Assembly (NCBI RefSeq): GCF_004216715.1
Contig: NZ_SGXG01000001.1
Span: forward strand, 3,518,501 to 3,582,500
DNA from: Cecembia calidifontis
Lineage (GTDB): Bacteria; Bacteroidota; Bacteroidia; Cytophagales; Cyclobacteriaceae
DNA: 64,000 nt
Direction: 5' to 3'
The notes beneath the pieces were generated by a model. The model saw only the letters and a program-made list of their open reading frames with translations, did not search any database and had not been told where the DNA came from. The position numbers and the translations under genes are program-made. Positions 62,669-64,000 of this stretch are shown here, one piece after another; positions within the stretch are counted from its first letter, which is position 1; every line of letters begins with the position of its first letter.

Positions 62669-64000
62669 CTAAGCTTTCTTTTTCACAAACTTACCTGTTT
62701 TCTTTACATGTTGATTTTCAATAATTTCTATTGCTTCAGCATAAGTTAAACTTTCAGCTTCTTTGCCTTTTGGAATTTTGAAATTGTTCTTTCCAAACTT
62801 GATATAAGGCCCCCATCTGCCATTGAGTATCTGGATTTCAGGATTTTCTTCAAAGGTTTTGATATGCTTTTTCTCATCTGCATCCCGTTTTTCTTCAATA
62901 AGCTGAATAGCTTCTGCCTCGGTAATGGCCAATGGGTCTTGGCCCTTTTTCAACGAAACAAATTTATTATCGTGTCTGACATAAGGACCAAACTTTCCGA
63001 CTCCAACCACCATTTTTTTTCCTTCAAACTCACCGATTTCTCTGGGTAGTTTAAACAGTTCCAAAGCTTCTTCCAGGGTAATGTTTTCTATAAACTGCCC
63101 CTTTTTCATACTGGCAAACTGCTTATCTTCATCTTCCTGGTCTCCAATCTGAACAAGTGGCCCAAACCTGCCCAAGCGTGCAATTACTGGTTTACCGGTT
63201 TTTGGATCCTTTCCAAGTTCTCTTGAGCTGTTAATATCGGCACGGGCCACATTGGCAGTCTCTTCTACTCGTGTATGAAATTTTCCGTAGAAATTTTCAA
63301 TCATGTCCTGCCAATCCTGTTGACCATGGGCAATATCATCAAACTCTTTTTCCACCTTAGCAGTAAAAGAATAATCAATCACATTGGGAAAGTGTTCTAC
63401 CAGAAAATCATTCACTACCATAGCAATATTGGTAGGGAAAAGTTTATTTTTATCAGCGCCGGTAATTTCAGTTTTTTCACTTTTTGAAAAACCATCCTTT
63501 GAAATCTTCATTTCAAGGTATTTTCTTTCGGTGCCTTCTCTCGATTCTTTGACCACATAATCCCTCTTTTGTATCGTAGAAATGGTGGGAGCGTAAGTGG
63601 AAGGACGCCCGATACCCATTTCCTCCAGTTTCTTTACCAAAGAAGCTTCTGTGTATCTTGGAGCAGGGCGGGAGAAAGTTTCCCTTCCTTTCATTTCAAC
63701 AAGTTGAAGGATTTGACCTACTGAAAGCGGAGGGAGGAGTCCTTTGTTCCCATTTTCCTCATCATCCTGTTCATCATCAGTACTCTCCATGTAGACCTTC
63801 AGGAATCCTTCAAATTTTACCAATTCACCGCTAGCTACCAGTTTCTCTGCTGTGGTGGAAATGCCAATAGTAGCAACTGTCTTTTCCAATTTGGCATCGG
63901 CCATTTGGGATGCAATGGCTCTCTTCCAGATCAGCTCGTATAACCTTTGCTCATTTCGGTCCCCAGAAATCTCATGCTTTGAAAAATCCGTAGGCCTTAT
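62669..64000 (-). CDS. topA: DNA topoisomerase I, C-terminal part (5' end outside window)
   Basis: The frame is open to the window edge: upstream of the Met at 63904 it reads RLYELIWKRAIASQMA, so this is not the start. Visible are the type IA core part (VKKLEEMGIGRPSTYAPTIS, TDVGDFLV-like NDFLVEHFPNVIDYSFTAKV, EKEFDDIAHGQQDW) and a C-terminal run of topoisomerase C-terminal repeats (GRFGPLVQIGDQ, GKFGPYVRHDNKFVSLKKGQ, GRWGPYIKFGKNNFKIPKGK) ending in a basic tail. It relaxes negative supercoils. No four-Cys zinc fingers are seen, as in other Bacteroidota. Confidence 0.95.
   Translation of the reverse strand: MRPTDFSKHEISGDRNEQRLYELIWKRAIASQMADAKLEKTVATIGISTTAEKLVASGELVKFEGFLKVYMESTDDEQDDEENGNKGLLPPLSVGQILQLVEMKGRETFSRPAPRYTEASLVKKLEEMGIGRPSTYAPTISTIQKRDYVVKESREGTERKYLEMKISKDGFSKSEKTEITGADKNKLFPTNIAMVVNDFLVEHFPNVIDYSFTAKVEKEFDDIAHGQQDWQDMIENFYGKFHTRVEETANVARADINSSRELGKDPKTGKPVIARLGRFGPLVQIGDQEDEDKQFASMKKGQFIENITLEEALELFKLPREIGEFEGKKMVVGVGKFGPYVRHDNKFVSLKKGQDPLAITEAEAIQLIEEKRDADEKKHIKTFEENPEIQILNGRWGPYIKFGKNNFKIPKGKEAESLTYAEAIEIIENQHVKKTGKFVKKKA

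Overview
The window comes from a Bacteroidota chromosome, most likely Cytophagales and close to Cyclobacteriaceae. The evidence is a SusC/SusD pair with an STN-type TonB receptor and FecR anti-sigma factor, a Bacteroidota-type promoter (TTG-N19-TAnnTTTG), IS1634 and IS1595 elements, and several Bacteroidota-restricted DUF families. No rRNA, tRNA or CRISPR array was seen. The first gene (fecR) and the last (topA) are cut by the window ends.

1-13.6 kb, + strand, is a catabolic locus: FecR, SusC, SusD, then two RraA-type aldolase-like proteins and three enolase-superfamily (mandelate racemase-like) dehydratases, all with export signals (Sec for RraA, Tat-like for the enolases). A BASS-type sodium symporter and an NTF2-like protein follow. 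I infer an extracytoplasmic dehydratase-plus-aldolase route for a sugar acid or related polyhydroxy acid, with small products imported by the BASS carrier. 13.6-22.9 kb holds an IS1634 element, an outer-membrane beta-barrel receptor, an SLC13-type permease, a frameshifted pseudogene and an IS1595 element.

22.9-54.46 kb is a genomic island of about 31.5 kb inserted at the 3' end of mnmE (trmE/thdF). The 18 bp at the mnmE stop codon (54445..54462) recur with two mismatches at 22896..22913, and a tyrosine recombinase with small HTH proteins lies next to mnmE. The island carries (i) DUF6266 and DUF6943 proteins; (ii) a mercury operon of ArsR, MerTP fusion and GDCCVxC protein under two perfect ArsR-type palindromes, without merA; (iii) a long non-coding stretch with structured repeats; (iv) a CDF transporter, a PaaK-like ligase and a Czc/Cus efflux system with a CzcA-TolC fusion; (v) a defence operon: Xre regulator, HsdM, HsdS broken by one in-frame stop, an abiF-like ncRNA with its own promoter and terminator, an Abi_2 HEPN protein, HsdR, RhuM, and a prokaryotic Argonaute whose PIWI catalytic aspartates look lost, coupled by ATGA to a Fur-family regulator; (vi) a replication module (PriCT-2/DUF3987 and BT4734-like proteins). 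No conjugation or relaxase gene was recognised.

54.4-64 kb is housekeeping chromosome: mnmE with a thioredoxin-like gene, a DtxR/MntR regulator with a nearby 16-bp palindrome, a glycosyltransferase, dapD, a TPR lipoprotein, an FMO-like enzyme, a sirtuin and the 3' part of topA. Short arrays of GTACNNN heptamers occur in three intergenic places.
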